Positions 7,761 to 16,215 are shown, counted from the first letter of the stretch. The stretch is 64,000 nt of DNA from Kribbella italica (GCF_014205135.1 NZ_JACHMY010000001.1:2914001-2978000), one strand, 5' to 3'. Notes: a model not told the origin generated them from the sequence alone. Translations and numbers: made by a program.

Positions 7761-8307
7761 CCACTCCTCGTGGAACGCCATGGTGGTCCTGCCAGCGGTC
7801 CAGAATGGTTCCAATCAGAGAGCTGTCGCACGCGTCGTCAAACGTGGAGCTCTCTTAGCCCGCGCCCTCAGGTGCGACTCCGGCTGGCTGCATCGAATCT
7901 GATCGTCGAGCCCGGGCCGGTGAAGCAGGAGCAAGAAGTCCCACGTCGCTTATCGGTCACGGACTGGCACGCCGCATGCCGCTGGCCGTGCTCACGACCT
8001 CAGGACGACGACCAGGTCGGCTTCTGCTGCGCCGAGGCGACGTGCTCCAGTTCGCGGTGCAGCGTCGCGTCATGTCCACGCTCCCCAACGATTGCTCAGC
8101 GCACCAACTGCTCGCTGCGCCAGCTCCGGGAATGGAACTCGCGGACTGGATGCGGCCCGGATCGCTCACCGCCCTGAGATCGCAGCAGGCAGCTGACCTC
8201 ATACGACAGACAACGGCCCCCACCCAGCAGGGGTCTGTGGGTGGGTGCCGTTGTCTGTCCGGGTGCAAGCCCACGTGCAAAGGGACACCGGACAGGTCAG
8301 GTGCCGA
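7761..8307. other. 547-base stretch without a recognisable gene
   Basis: Several short frames are open here on both strands, but none shows a recognisable domain, a ribosome site or actinobacterial codon bias. The only clear structure is the long hairpin at 8205-8259. The stretch may be decayed coding DNA at the edge of the island. Confidence 0.5.
8205..8259. terminator. long near-perfect hairpin (probable terminator)
   Basis: Arms 8205-8226 and 8238-8259 are 22 bases each and pair with one mismatch around an 11-base loop. It lies 48 bases past the stop of the small gene on the minus strand (8308) and has no gene on the plus side, so it can end minus-strand transcription. Its length and near-perfection are unusual for a simple terminator; a mobile-element end or attachment structure is the alternative. 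Confidence 0.6.
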
Positions 8308-8550
8308 TCACTCGGCAGGTAGGAGGGTGAGGTGATCTACGAACGACGGGCTGTGGTCGAGCATCCGGTTGGGTGAGTCCGCAGAGAACGGGATGTCCCA
8401 GACGACCTGCAGCCTTGTGTGGTTGAAAAGGACGACGGTGCCGTTGCCGTATTCGGGATGGCTGATCCGGTCGTCGACCTGAATCTGGCGGTTCTCTTCG
8501 GGAGACGACTCGTTGCTACTGCGTCGTTCGGTCCCCGTGCCGGTCTTCAT
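8308..8550 (-). CDS. small protein with UvrD C-terminal Tudor-like motif
   Basis: An 80-aa protein. The core IQVDDRISHPEYGNGTVVLF resembles the short Tudor/SH3-like fold found at the C terminus of UvrD/PcrA helicases (pattern GDRVxHPxFGxGTV). That module is known in helicases to contact RNA polymerase; a free-standing version could bind a partner protein, which is inference only. The N terminus is polar and Ser/Glu-rich. It lies downstream of the DUF5753 operon on the same strand and has no clear ribosome site. Confidence 0.6.
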   Translation of the reverse strand: MKTGTGTERRSSNESSPEENRQIQVDDRISHPEYGNGTVVLFNHTRLQVVWDIPFSADSPNRMLDHSPSFVDHLTLLPAE

Positions 8551-8612
8551 GGTGCGACGCTATGAGTCTGGGGACTGTGCAAGCGATGAACTTGCACGGA
8601 CTTGCACGGCAG

Positions 8613-9464
8613 TCAGAGAGTGGCTGCGACAGCAGTGATCAGACGCTTCGCCGCAGGTCCGACGACGGCGAGTTCGGCGAGTCTTCGGAACGCATCGGCG
8701 TACATCGCGACCTCGCCAGGCTGAGTGATCGTCAGGTACCCGGAGATCAACTCGACGTTCACCTGGCGGTCGTCGAAGATCCAGAAGTCCTCGACGGGAG
8801 GCATAGCGGTTCGGTCGAGGCCGGCCGGAAGAATCCCCACTGACACCGAGGGAAGCTCGCCGATAGCCAGGAGGTGACGGAGCTGGCCCACCATCACGTC
8901 AGCGCTGCCGATGACGTTGTGCAGAACCGATTCCTCGATCAGTACGGCGAAGGTTCGATCTCCGCGGCGGAGCAGCTGGAGGCGTTCTTTGCGTACGGCA
9001 ACTGCCGCGTCGACGTCGTCCGGGAGTCCGCGACGGGCTGACGTCCCGCCGAGGACTGCGCGGGTGTACTCCTCGGTCTGTACAGCTCCTGGGATCAGCC
9101 AAGGGGAGTACGTGCGGAACCGTCGGGTGCGTTCCCACAACGGCTGAACAGCCTGCTGAGCCCGTTTGAGGCCGGTGCGCTCGATCCGGCGCCACTCCAC
9201 GAACATGCCTTCGATCGCCTCGAGGGAGGCGAGGAGATCGGGGATCTGGTCCGCGGCACCGCACAGCTCAGCCCAGGCTCGTACGTCGTCGGAGGACGGT
9301 GCCGTCCGGCCGTTCTCGATCCGCGAGACCTTCGACTCGTGCCACCCGCAGGACGTAGCGAGTGCCCGCCCGGTGAGTCCGGCTGTCTTCCGGATCTCAC
9401 CGAGGCGGGCACCGAAGTCGCGCTTCGCCTTCTGTGCGTTGGAGAAGGTCGGTGGTGTCGGCAA
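8613..9464 (-). CDS. XRE helix-turn-helix regulator with DUF5753
   Basis: A 283-aa regulator. Residues about 14-70 form an XRE HTH (LGEIRKTAGLTGRALATSCG, then HESKVSRIENGRTAP). The rest is DUF5753, with FRTYSPWLIPGAVQTEEYTR, RKERLQLLRR and LRHLLAIGELPSVSVGILP. This family is abundant in Streptomyces and relatives, with small partner genes. The start is TTG at 9464: TAG lies directly before it and no ATG or GTG occurs before the HTH. It follows DUF6879 by nine bases, so it is the last gene of a three-gene operon starting at 10200. Confidence 0.9.
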   Translation of the reverse strand: MPTPPTFSNAQKAKRDFGARLGEIRKTAGLTGRALATSCGWHESKVSRIENGRTAPSSDDVRAWAELCGAADQIPDLLASLEAIEGMFVEWRRIERTGLKRAQQAVQPLWERTRRFRTYSPWLIPGAVQTEEYTRAVLGGTSARRGLPDDVDAAVAVRKERLQLLRRGDRTFAVLIEESVLHNVIGSADVMVGQLRHLLAIGELPSVSVGILPAGLDRTAMPPVEDFWIFDDRQVNVELISGYLTITQPGEVAMYADAFRRLAELAVVGPAAKRLITAVAATL

Positions 9465-9473
9465 CTAGCTCTC

Positions 9474-9986
9474 TCAGGTCGGCTGGTACTGCTGGTGCGG
9501 GATCGCTCGCTCCCAGACGGCGTCGAACGATGTTACGCAGAGCCTCGCCAGCTCAGGATCGTCGACTCGCTCCTCGCCGATCCAGGTTCCGTCACCGTCG
9601 AAGAAGTTCCACAGGACGATCTGCTCGTCGAAGACCCAGAAGTCGTTCGCCGGGACGAGCAGGCCACCGCTGTGTTGACGTGGCAGCCATCGCACCTGCT
9701 CGCCCGCGGCGAGGTTGTGCGCTTCCGTCACGTCGTACTCGAACCTGACGTAGTCGCTCACCGGCTCCGACACGATCCGGGCCCGTCGCACTTCAACTCC
9801 GCGGCCGGTGGTTTCGCGCACCAGGTCGTGGAACGCACGCCACCGCTCGGCCGGGTCGAACCGTCCGCCTGACTTCCACTCGTTCCAGTCCGGATCGCCG
9901 GGCTCGTACAGATCGCGTGCCTCGAGGTGGAGAGCGCTTCGTACGGCGCTCCGGAACAACTGGAACGCGACTGGTTCAGCCGTCAC
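9474..9986 (-). CDS. DUF6879 family protein
   Basis: A 170-aa protein matching the DUF6879 pattern: FRSAVRSALHLEARDLYE, WRAFHDLVRETTGRGVEVRR, then YVRFEYDVTEAHNLAAGE, DFWVFDEQIVLWNFFDGDG. Biochemical function is unknown; it travels with DUF5753 regulators in actinomycetes. The GTG at 9986 is preceded by AAGGAGG at ideal spacing and lies inside the end of the 74-aa gene, an 11-base overlap. The W/F-D-D motif near the C terminus resembles one in the adjacent DUF5753 protein (FWIFDDRQVNVEL), so the two may share an ancestral segment. Confidence 0.85.
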   Translation of the reverse strand: MTAEPVAFQLFRSAVRSALHLEARDLYEPGDPDWNEWKSGGRFDPAERWRAFHDLVRETTGRGVEVRRARIVSEPVSDYVRFEYDVTEAHNLAAGEQVRWLPRQHSGGLLVPANDFWVFDEQIVLWNFFDGDGTWIGEERVDDPELARLCVTSFDAVWERAIPHQQYQPT

Positions 9987-10200
9987 CCATTGCCTCCTTC
10001 AGGAACGGCGCCATCCGGGCGGGAATCCGGACGACGGTCTCGTGGTCCGGGATCGGTGCCGCGGCGTTGACCTCGGCGGTCGATTCCGCGTCCAGCTTCC
10101 AGCCCTGGATGACCATGCTGCCGTCAGCCTCGTCGACCCACACGGTGGGCGAGTTGGTGTTCGGCGAGTTGGGGTCCTTACCGATGAACCGTAGCGCCAT
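9976..10200 (-). CDS. small conserved partner of the DUF5753/DUF6879 module
   Basis: A 74-aa acidic protein starting MALRFIGKDPNSPNTNSPTV and containing WVDEADGSMVIQGWKLD, then PDHETVVRIPARMAPFLKEA. I recognise this as a short protein commonly encoded ahead of DUF6879 and DUF5753 in Streptomyces-type genomes; its function is unknown. AGGAGA lies five bases from the ATG. CCACTAACTAG, about 20 bases upstream, may hold the -10 of the operon. It overlaps the next gene by 11 bases. Confidence 0.8.
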   Translation of the reverse strand: MALRFIGKDPNSPNTNSPTVWVDEADGSMVIQGWKLDAESTAEVNAAAPIPDHETVVRIPARMAPFLKEAMGDG

Positions 10201-10380
10201 GTTGCTCTCCTTGCTTCTAGTTAGTGGATTGTGGGTCTTGGTGGTAGGAAGGCGGGCGACCGCAGATGCACGGTCGATGCGGTCGCCCGCCGGCGGCGAA
10301 GCCCCTGGCTCTCGGGGGAGGTTCCTCGACCACCGGACAGGGGTCCGATCAGGCGCGTCGAGGTGCCGGGGACTCCGGTC

Positions 10381-10785
10381 TCAGGGAAAGACCTGCTCGA
10401 TCCGAACTCCGAGTTTCCGGAGCCGATCGTGTCTGGTCTCGGTGGCGTGTGGATCAGGCGCGGGAGCGTCGAGATGCGCGAGGGCCGTCACGAGGACGCG
10501 ATCTGGGTGATGACGTTCGATCGCGGCGAGGAGGGCCCCGAATCCCAACATCTCGTCCGGTCGGTCGACGTAGGTGGAGATCAGGCTGAGGTGGTGTCGT
10601 TCGGCGTACTCGCGGATGCGGGCGGTGTGACTGGCCAGGTCGGCTGTCCGTTGGATCCCGGCGGCGTCGACGTATCCGAGGGTCCACGCTCCCGGCGGGC
10701 GGGGCGGTGCCGGGGTTGCGGCGGCCGTCAGCAGAGCTGTGACTGCCTCGCTCGGGTCGTCCGCGACGAGACATGGAGTGATCAC
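10381..10785 (-). CDS. resolvase-like protein without catalytic residues (copy B)
   Basis: A 134-aa protein that follows the layout of a serine-recombinase N-terminal domain: LGYVDAAGIQRTADLASHTA (the place of YxRVSxxxQ), IREYAERHHLSLISTYVDRP, LLAAIERHHPDRVLVTALAH and LRKLGVRIEQVF. The catalytic Ser and nearby Arg are replaced (YVDAA), so strand exchange is not expected. The GTG at 10785 overlaps the stop of the upstream paralogue as GTGA. It is the last gene of a four-gene operon. A structural or regulatory role, perhaps dimerisation, is inferred; the family has no assigned function known to me. Confidence 0.7.
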   Translation of the reverse strand: MITPCLVADDPSEAVTALLTAAATPAPPRPPGAWTLGYVDAAGIQRTADLASHTARIREYAERHHLSLISTYVDRPDEMLGFGALLAAIERHHPDRVLVTALAHLDAPAPDPHATETRHDRLRKLGVRIEQVFP

Positions 10786-11180
10786 CGACGACCACCGTCC
10801 AACGGCCGGACCGCGACCGTGGTGTGCAGGAGAATCTCGAGCCTGCCGCCCGGTGAATGGTCGTCGACGTGGTCGAGACTCGGAACCAGAACCTGCAGAG
10901 GGTTGTACCGCTGAACCGCGATCAGCAGCGCCCGAAACGAAGACTCGCCCAAGCCGGGATAGTCGACGTAGATGTTGCCCAGGGTTAGCGCCTCGGCAGC
11001 GGCGTACTGGGAGATGGCGGCTCGGGTCTCCGGTACGGCGTCGGCCGTGGGCAACCGTGCTGCGTCGACGTAGCCGAGTACGAACGGCTGTGGATAGACG
11101 CCCAATGCAGTCAGTTCGAATGTCAGTACGGCCGGAAGGAGCGCGGGACCACGCCGGCCCATGGCCAGGCCGCCGGTCAT
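10782..11180 (-). CDS. resolvase-like protein without catalytic residues (copy A)
   Basis: A 132-aa paralogue of the next gene, with the same order of elements: FVLGYVDAARLPTADAVPET, ISQYAAAEALTLGNIYVDYP, LLIAVQRYNPLQVLVPSLDH and LLHTTVAVRPL. It too has GYVDAA where serine recombinases have the catalytic Ser. Both ends are coupled: its ATG overlaps the previous stop (ATGA) and its stop overlaps the next GTG. Two tandem, diverged, catalytically dead copies suggest a heteromeric complex, which is inference. Confidence 0.7.
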   Translation of the reverse strand: MTGGLAMGRRGPALLPAVLTFELTALGVYPQPFVLGYVDAARLPTADAVPETRAAISQYAAAEALTLGNIYVDYPGLGESSFRALLIAVQRYNPLQVLVPSLDHVDDHSPGGRLEILLHTTVAVRPLDGGRR

Positions 11181-11377
11181 GTCCAGAGCCTTGCGGTCGG
11201 GGTCGATATCTGATCGGCGGCGGGCAGCGGGGTGACGGTGATGCGCAGGCTGGGAAAGCGAGTCGACATCGCTTCGGCGTACCGGGCCGCCAGAGCTGGC
11301 GTCTCGATGTAGTCCGCGATCGTGTACTCACCGAACCAGACCTGAACTCGAAGCGCTGTCTCTCCTGCGGCGGTCAT
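11177..11377 (-). CDS. small unknown protein of the four-gene operon
   Basis: A 66-aa protein starting MTAAGETALRVQVWFGEYTI. The pattern VWFGEYTIADYIETPALAAR, then AEAMSTRFPSLRITVTPL could form a small alpha/beta fold. No family is recognised. The ATG at 11377 shares one base with the upstream stop (TGATG), and the stop overlaps the next ATG (ATGA). A GTG three bases earlier is possible. Confidence 0.6.
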   Translation of the reverse strand: MTAAGETALRVQVWFGEYTIADYIETPALAARYAEAMSTRFPSLRITVTPLPAADQISTPTARLWT

Positions 11378-11544
11378 CACTCGCCCCTCAGCTCAACCGC
11401 GATGTCACGGCCGATCTGCACGTACGCGGTGATCGCGATGAGGGCCAGGACACACACCGCCAAATCGCTGTTCCAGGCAGGTGCGGTGCCGATTATTGTC
11501 GGTACGGCGGCGAGGTGGTCTATGAAGCTCCATTGACCGTTCAC
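11377..11544 (-). CDS. 55-aa single-pass membrane protein
   Basis: A tiny gene starting GTG at 11544 with GGGAG seven bases upstream. The protein has a polar N terminus (MNGQWSFIDH), one membrane helix at about 28-45 (LAVCVLALIAITAYVQI) and a charged tail (GRDIAVELRGE). It is the first gene of the four-gene operon and is coupled to the next by TGATG. Size, membrane span and position suggest an anchor or small regulator for the proteins encoded downstream; that is inference. No family is recognised. Confidence 0.6.
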   Translation of the reverse strand: MNGQWSFIDHLAAVPTIIGTAPAWNSDLAVCVLALIAITAYVQIGRDIAVELRGE

Positions 11545-11714
11545 GTTCGTCTCCCGTGGAGCGGGCTCGGCCCGGGACTCCGGCCGTTGAGCCGGTGGTC
11601 CCGGGGTAGCGGTGAGGCGCTACGAGATCGAGTGTTGCGGTGGGAAGACGATGGTGATCAGCCCAGCGAGGGGGTTCAGGACGACTCCGGGATGGGGGTC
11701 CATGACGGACCCCT

Positions 11715-12662
11715 CTAGCGATACCGGTGCCAGGTCTGGTCGTCTCGCGCGATGAAGCTGCGGAGACGGTGGCCGAGCTCCACGGCGACCTCGGGCCGGC
11801 CGCGGAGTCCGGCGATCACACTCGTCACCAGTTGCAGCTCTCGGATATCGCGGAGCAGGGGCCAGTTGGGAGAGTGGAGCAGGTCGAAGCCGTACTCGGC
11901 TGCGAAGGCGCCGTAGTGATCGCGAGGGTCGCCGAAGCGTTCAACACCATGTGCTGAGGGGACGAGGTCCCATTCAGGTGGGCCGAGGGTCACTGAATCG
12001 AGATCGCACAGCACTACCCCCCTGTCCGGCGACGTCAGCAGATTCCCTGCATGCGCATCGCCGTGGATCACCGCGATGGGGAGTGCCCACTCGGCGCTCG
12101 CGACAGCGGTCTCCAGCTCCGAGCAGCGCCGTAAGAGTTGATCCAGGAGATCGGTCAGTGGGATCCGAAGCTCTCGACAGGACCAATCACTCAGGAAGTC
12201 GAGGTCTGACCCGACCGCGGCCTCTTCGACGCGGCCTCGCGAACGTCCGACCGGATCCCAGTCGGGCAAGCTGATGCCGAGGTCGTGAAGGCCGTGCATG
12301 GCGAGCAATGGCTTTGCGAGGTCACGCTGACGATGGCGGTGCCCTGGAGTTTGCTCCAGATATGTCCATGCGGTGGCCGCCCACCCAGGCGTCTCGATCG
12401 ACTTGTCCATGCCGATGGCAAGGCGGGCTGTCGGCTGGTCGAGATCGGCCAGTCGAGTGGCCACCCTCGCGACGCGGGAGACGGCGGCGGACTTGGTTGC
12501 CGGAGCTATCCGCAGGACGACCTTCGCCGCTGGGAGGTAGTAGACGGCGTTCATCGTGTAGCGGATGAGTTCAGCGCCGGTGAAGTCGAGTCCGGCGACG
12601 GTACTGATGGATTGGAGCGCCGACTGGAGGCGGTCGTGCTCGTCGGCGCTGAGAGTCGTCAC
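11715..12662 (-). CDS. aminoglycoside phosphotransferase-like kinase
   Basis: A 315-aa protein of the APH/choline-kinase fold. The catalytic loop is AVIHGDAHAGNLL (HGD with Asn) and the metal-binding motif is VVLCDLDSVTLGPPEWDL. An N-terminal lobe precedes these, with YLPAAKVVLRIAP as the likely Lys strand. The family phosphorylates small molecules; the substrate here is unknown and resistance should not be assumed. The GTG at 12662 is used because the only nearby ATG runs into a stop. It begins 10 bases after the HTH-TPR gene, in one operon. Confidence 0.85.
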   Translation of the reverse strand: MTTLSADEHDRLQSALQSISTVAGLDFTGAELIRYTMNAVYYLPAAKVVLRIAPATKSAAVSRVARVATRLADLDQPTARLAIGMDKSIETPGWAATAWTYLEQTPGHRHRQRDLAKPLLAMHGLHDLGISLPDWDPVGRSRGRVEEAAVGSDLDFLSDWSCRELRIPLTDLLDQLLRRCSELETAVASAEWALPIAVIHGDAHAGNLLTSPDRGVVLCDLDSVTLGPPEWDLVPSAHGVERFGDPRDHYGAFAAEYGFDLLHSPNWPLLRDIRELQLVTSVIAGLRGRPEVAVELGHRLRSFIARDDQTWHRYR

Positions 12663-12672
12663 GCCATAGAAA

Positions 12673-14034
12673 CTATCCGTTCGCCAGCGTTGCGACACGA
12701 TCGAGGACGCTGCGGATACCGTCGTCGGAAGCAAGCGGGCGGGCCATCGCGGCCATCGTCCGGAGCCGGTCGTTCGCGCGGCGCGATGCCGTCTCGACAG
12801 CGCGGTCGACTGCGCGATGACCAGCCTCGGCGGCGAGATCGGTTTGGCCGTCCAGGACGTAGCCGGTAGCAACTGAGATTGCGTCGAAGGCTCTGCTGCG
12901 TTCCTCGCCAGGCGTACGCCGCGCGTAAGCGCGCTCGGAATGCTCGATAGCCCTGGCCGCGAAGCGTTCTCGGTGCTCGCTGTGCGAGGCCAGCGAGCCG
13001 TACACGACGCCGGAGATGCCGTCGAGGTCCGCAGGTGCGACGAAGAACCGGGCCCACGCCGGGACCGCTCCCGGCTCTACCCGGCCGAGTTCGTCCTGCG
13101 CGCGCGACAGGGCATCACAAACCCTCGGCGAATCGCCGAGCATCGCGTACGCCCACGCCTCATTGGCGTGCAGGACCGCGACGGCGGCCAGATTGCCGCT
13201 GTCCTGCGCGACGATCTGGCCCAGCTGCCAGAGGCGAAGCGCCTCCTTCGCCCGGCCCTGATGGATCGACACCCGACCGAGCCGGTAGAACCCGCCGGCG
13301 ATCAGCGCGAGCTCGTCGATGTCTCTGGCAAGGACGAGCCCGGCGGTGAGGTAGTGCCGCGCTGCAGCGTGATCGCCGAGATCGTGGCTGGCCCATCCGG
13401 CGACCTGGTAGAGATCCGAGAGCGCCGCCTTGAACCCGTGCTCGACCTGTGGCGTCTCGAATCGGCTGTGCAGCATCTCAGCTGCCCAGGCGAGATGACT
13501 CACTGCAGAGCTGCGGCACGACCCGCCGCCGTACGTGGCGTCGATCAGCCGGTGATGATCGCGGATCGCTTGGAGTAGCTCGACCTGCGCTGAGGTCACA
13601 ACCGCCGGAACGCTCATCGCGTCCAGGCGCTGCGGCTGCAAGTACTGCTCCAGTCGCGCTGGTGCCGGACCGACTGCCAGGACCGCCAGAGAGCCGACGA
13701 ACTCCGCGTCGGCGCCGGGGTCACCGACGATCGCCTTACCGGAGCCAGCGAGTGAGGGGCGTGATCCGACGCCGAGAAGACCGCGGTCCAGACCCAGCCC
13801 GTCCGCGATCCTCACCAGTACCTGATAGCTCTCAACCATCTGAGTGCCATTGGCGATACTGCGGACACGGGTCTCGGCCAAGCCGGTCTTGGACGAGATC
13901 ACACTTCGGCTGAAGCCGCGGGAACGCAGGAATCTGAACAACGCGCCCACGTCTTGCCCGGCCAGGTAGGTCGCCAATGGGCGGCCCTCGTAGCTGGCGA
14001 GCCACCAGCGGTCGCCGAGTTGTGGTGGCGTCAT
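12673..14034 (-). CDS. HTH-TPR transcriptional regulator
   Basis: A 453-aa regulator. The N-terminal part has an HTH (FLRSRGFSRSVISSKTGLAE, then RVRSIANGTQMVESYQVL). From about 170 onward there are TPR-like helices, for example LYQVAGWASHDLGDHAAAR, GFYRLGRVSIHQGRAKEALR and HANEAWAYAMLGD. The ATG at 14034 follows GGGAGGG at nine bases; an in-frame GTG at 14052 is less likely. The divergent gene encodes another TPR regulator, broken by a stop. The neighbouring kinase-like gene is probably in its operon. The signal sensed by the TPR part is unknown. Confidence 0.87.
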   Translation of the reverse strand: MTPPQLGDRWWLASYEGRPLATYLAGQDVGALFRFLRSRGFSRSVISSKTGLAETRVRSIANGTQMVESYQVLVRIADGLGLDRGLLGVGSRPSLAGSGKAIVGDPGADAEFVGSLAVLAVGPAPARLEQYLQPQRLDAMSVPAVVTSAQVELLQAIRDHHRLIDATYGGGSCRSSAVSHLAWAAEMLHSRFETPQVEHGFKAALSDLYQVAGWASHDLGDHAAARHYLTAGLVLARDIDELALIAGGFYRLGRVSIHQGRAKEALRLWQLGQIVAQDSGNLAAVAVLHANEAWAYAMLGDSPRVCDALSRAQDELGRVEPGAVPAWARFFVAPADLDGISGVVYGSLASHSEHRERFAARAIEHSERAYARRTPGEERSRAFDAISVATGYVLDGQTDLAAEAGHRAVDRAVETASRRANDRLRTMAAMARPLASDDGIRSVLDRVATLANG

Positions 14035-14267
14035 TTGCCGTAGCCCTCCCACCTATTGCCGGTTACAATTAGTTGCGGTACGTCACCGATGGTCACTGTT
14101 TGTCCCGGACTTCGCTATGTCAGGCGGCGGACGTCTGGTGGACAGGAGGCGGACAGGACGCGGACAAGCAGCCGGGGCGACTCGACCAGCCTCGCCCGGG
14201 CGGGCCACAGTGGAGCTGGTCGAGACCTAGTCTGGAAGCCATATCCCCTGGGGAAGGCGGTAGGGAC

Positions 14268-15617
14268 GTGAATCGCGGAGCGCCCCGCACGTTGCTGGAG
14301 CAGCTCATCCAGCAGCGTGACCAGACCGTCGCGGAGGCAGCCAGCGAGTTCAAGGCCAAAGCTCGTGAACTCGACGAGCCGGCCACCCTGTCGCCGCGCC
14401 ACCTCCGCCGTTGGATGAACGGCGAAGCCTCCGACGCTTACCCGGCCTCACGTCGAGTCGCCCGCCAGCTGTGGGGTGCGCCTCTGGAGGACCTGCTCGG
14501 GCCGCCCTCGGCGGAGGCACCGGCCGTGCCGACCGTCGCAGAGCGGCGGCGGTCCGTTGCCCACCCACCCGTGAACGATCTGGGCCGCCTACCCACGCAC
14601 GGGATCTTTGAGGAGCTTGCGATGGCCGCCGATGATTCAGCGCGGTTCGTCCGCCGCGCGCGAACCGTCCTCAGCCCGGAGGTGCTCGAACAGCTCAACG
14701 CTGATGTCGTCCACCTGGCCGAGCAGTACTTGGGGACCACGCCGTACCAGATGTTCCGCCCGCTGGCCGAGCTGCGTAAGGACGTCTTCGAGCTGATCGA
14801 CAGCCACCCGCGACCGGAGTACACGAAGGACCTGTACCGGATCGCCGGCCTGGTCAGCGCGTTGCTAGGGCACGTCAGCAGCGATCTCGGATACACGTAC
14901 GGCGTCGAGACGCACACCCGGATGGTGCTGACCTGCGCTGATCTGTCCGGCGCCGACCAGCTCCGCGGCTACGCCTACTGGGTCCAGGCTCAGGTCGCAT
15001 ACTGGCAGAAGGAGTACCAGCGCTCGGCAGAGTTGGCTCGACGCGGCCTGGACTCCGCAGCACTGAGCGGCAGCGACGTACTGCGTCTCACCAGCCAGGA
15101 GGCACGCGCACTCGCCGCTCTGGGTGACGAGCGTGAGACCGCGCTGGTGCTGCAGTACGCGGCCGACGCTCGCGAGCAAGCACTGGGGGAGCGCGCTCAG
15201 CCCGGAATCTTCGACTTCGCGCCGGGGAAGGCCGCGTAATACTCGGCTGAGGCGCACATCGCCCTCGGAGGAACCGGCCACCTGCGCCAGGCCGTCGCCG
15301 ACGCCGAGGAATCGCTCAACCTGTTCGCGTCGACGTCAGGAAGCTCACCGGAGTGGATTGCCGCCGCACAGCTGGATCTGGTGACCGCGCATGTCGGTCT
15401 GGACGACCTGGACTCCGGCGCCGCCGGCCTTGCCGAAGTACTCCAACTTCCCGCGGCCAGTCGCACGGTGCCAGTCATCGAGAGGTCGACCAAGATCGGC
15501 GCCACCCTGAATACGGGCAGGTATGCCGACTCGCGGGTGGCGGCCGAGCTGCGCGATCAGCTCGACCAGTTCGTCGCCTACCCCGCGGCGCGAGAGCTGC
15601 CTCGGCTGCCGAACTGA
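14268..15617 (+). pseudogene. TPR regulator interrupted by one TAA codon
   Basis: The reading frame from GTG 14268 encodes an N-terminal HTH-like part (LRRWMNGEASDAYPASRRVA) and TPR helices, and runs 323 codons to TAA at 15237-15239 in the middle of FAPGKAA*YSAEAHIALGG. The same frame then stays open for 125 more codons to TGA at 15617, with coherent sequence (LRQAVADAEESLNLF, AAQLDLVTAHVGLDDLD). A single change, for example TAC to TAA, would explain this. The LOG-family gene begins 12 bases after the full-length stop. The broken form may still give a 323-aa protein. Confidence 0.8.
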
Positions 15618-15629
15618 TAGGAACGAGCC

Positions 15630-16109
15630 ATGCCGTTCCAAGTAGCAGTCTGTGGTCCGCGCGATGCGACCGAGGCGGATGTCGTCGCCGCACGGAGGGT
15701 CGGTGAATTGCTCGCCGAGCGCGGCGCGGTCATCCTCTGCGGAGGCGGAACCGGCGTCATGGCCGCCGTCGCCGCCGGCGGCCGCAGCCGCGACGGTCTA
15801 GTGATCGGCATCCGCCCCGGCGCCGACCGCGAGGGCGCCTCACCCGACCTGGACGCCGTGCTTGTGACCAACATGGGCGAGGCCCGCAACGCGATCATCG
15901 TCTGGTCCGCCGACGCTGTCATTGTGGTTGGTGGCTCGTGGGGCACGCTCAGCGAGCTTGCACTCGCGAAGCGCCGGGGCGGTGTGCCGGTCATTCAACT
16001 CGGCGGATGGAAAATACTCGATGCAGAGGGGCAGCCAGTGCCGGGCGTCAAGATTGCCGACAGTCCCCGAGCAGCTGTTGATCTTGCCCTCACTCCGACC
16101 ATCGACTGA
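15630..16109 (+). CDS. LOG-family (TIGR00725-like) nucleotide-binding protein
   Basis: A 159-aa Rossmann-like protein starting MPFQVAVCGPRDATEADVVA. GAVILCGGGTGVMAAVAAGG resembles the phosphate-binding loop and VVGGSWGTLSELALA is the PGGxGTxxE motif of the LOG family in variant form. LOG proteins cleave nucleotide monophosphates such as cytokinin precursors; short TIGR00725 members have no proven reaction. TAGGAAC precedes the ATG. Placement after the TPR regulator suggests one operon. The next gene in this direction is beyond the octanucleotide repeat. Confidence 0.85.
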   Translation: MPFQVAVCGPRDATEADVVAARRVGELLAERGAVILCGGGTGVMAAVAAGGRSRDGLVIGIRPGADREGASPDLDAVLVTNMGEARNAIIVWSADAVIVVGGSWGTLSELALAKRRGGVPVIQLGGWKILDAEGQPVPGVKIADSPRAAVDLALTPTID

Positions 16110-16215
16110 ACTACCAGATGTTCAACTCGCGCTTGGTCGAGTGAGACAGCGGCCACACGAAACCACAGACTTCCTTAGCCCAACAGCCAACAGCAACCAG
16201 GCAGCTAATATATAA

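Noticed and set aside
7976..8335. Plus-strand 119-codon frame in the gene desert
   Set aside because: No family, no ribosome site, overlaps the hairpin and opposes the small gene at 8308.
11620..11703. 27-codon frame (-) upstream of the micro-operon
   Set aside because: It has a GAGGGG-like site and hydrophobic middle, but is too short and unrelated to anything I know; it may be a leader peptide.
11715..12662. Antibiotic resistance gene
   Set aside because: The APH fold is clear, but this family phosphorylates many small molecules and nothing shows a drug substrate.
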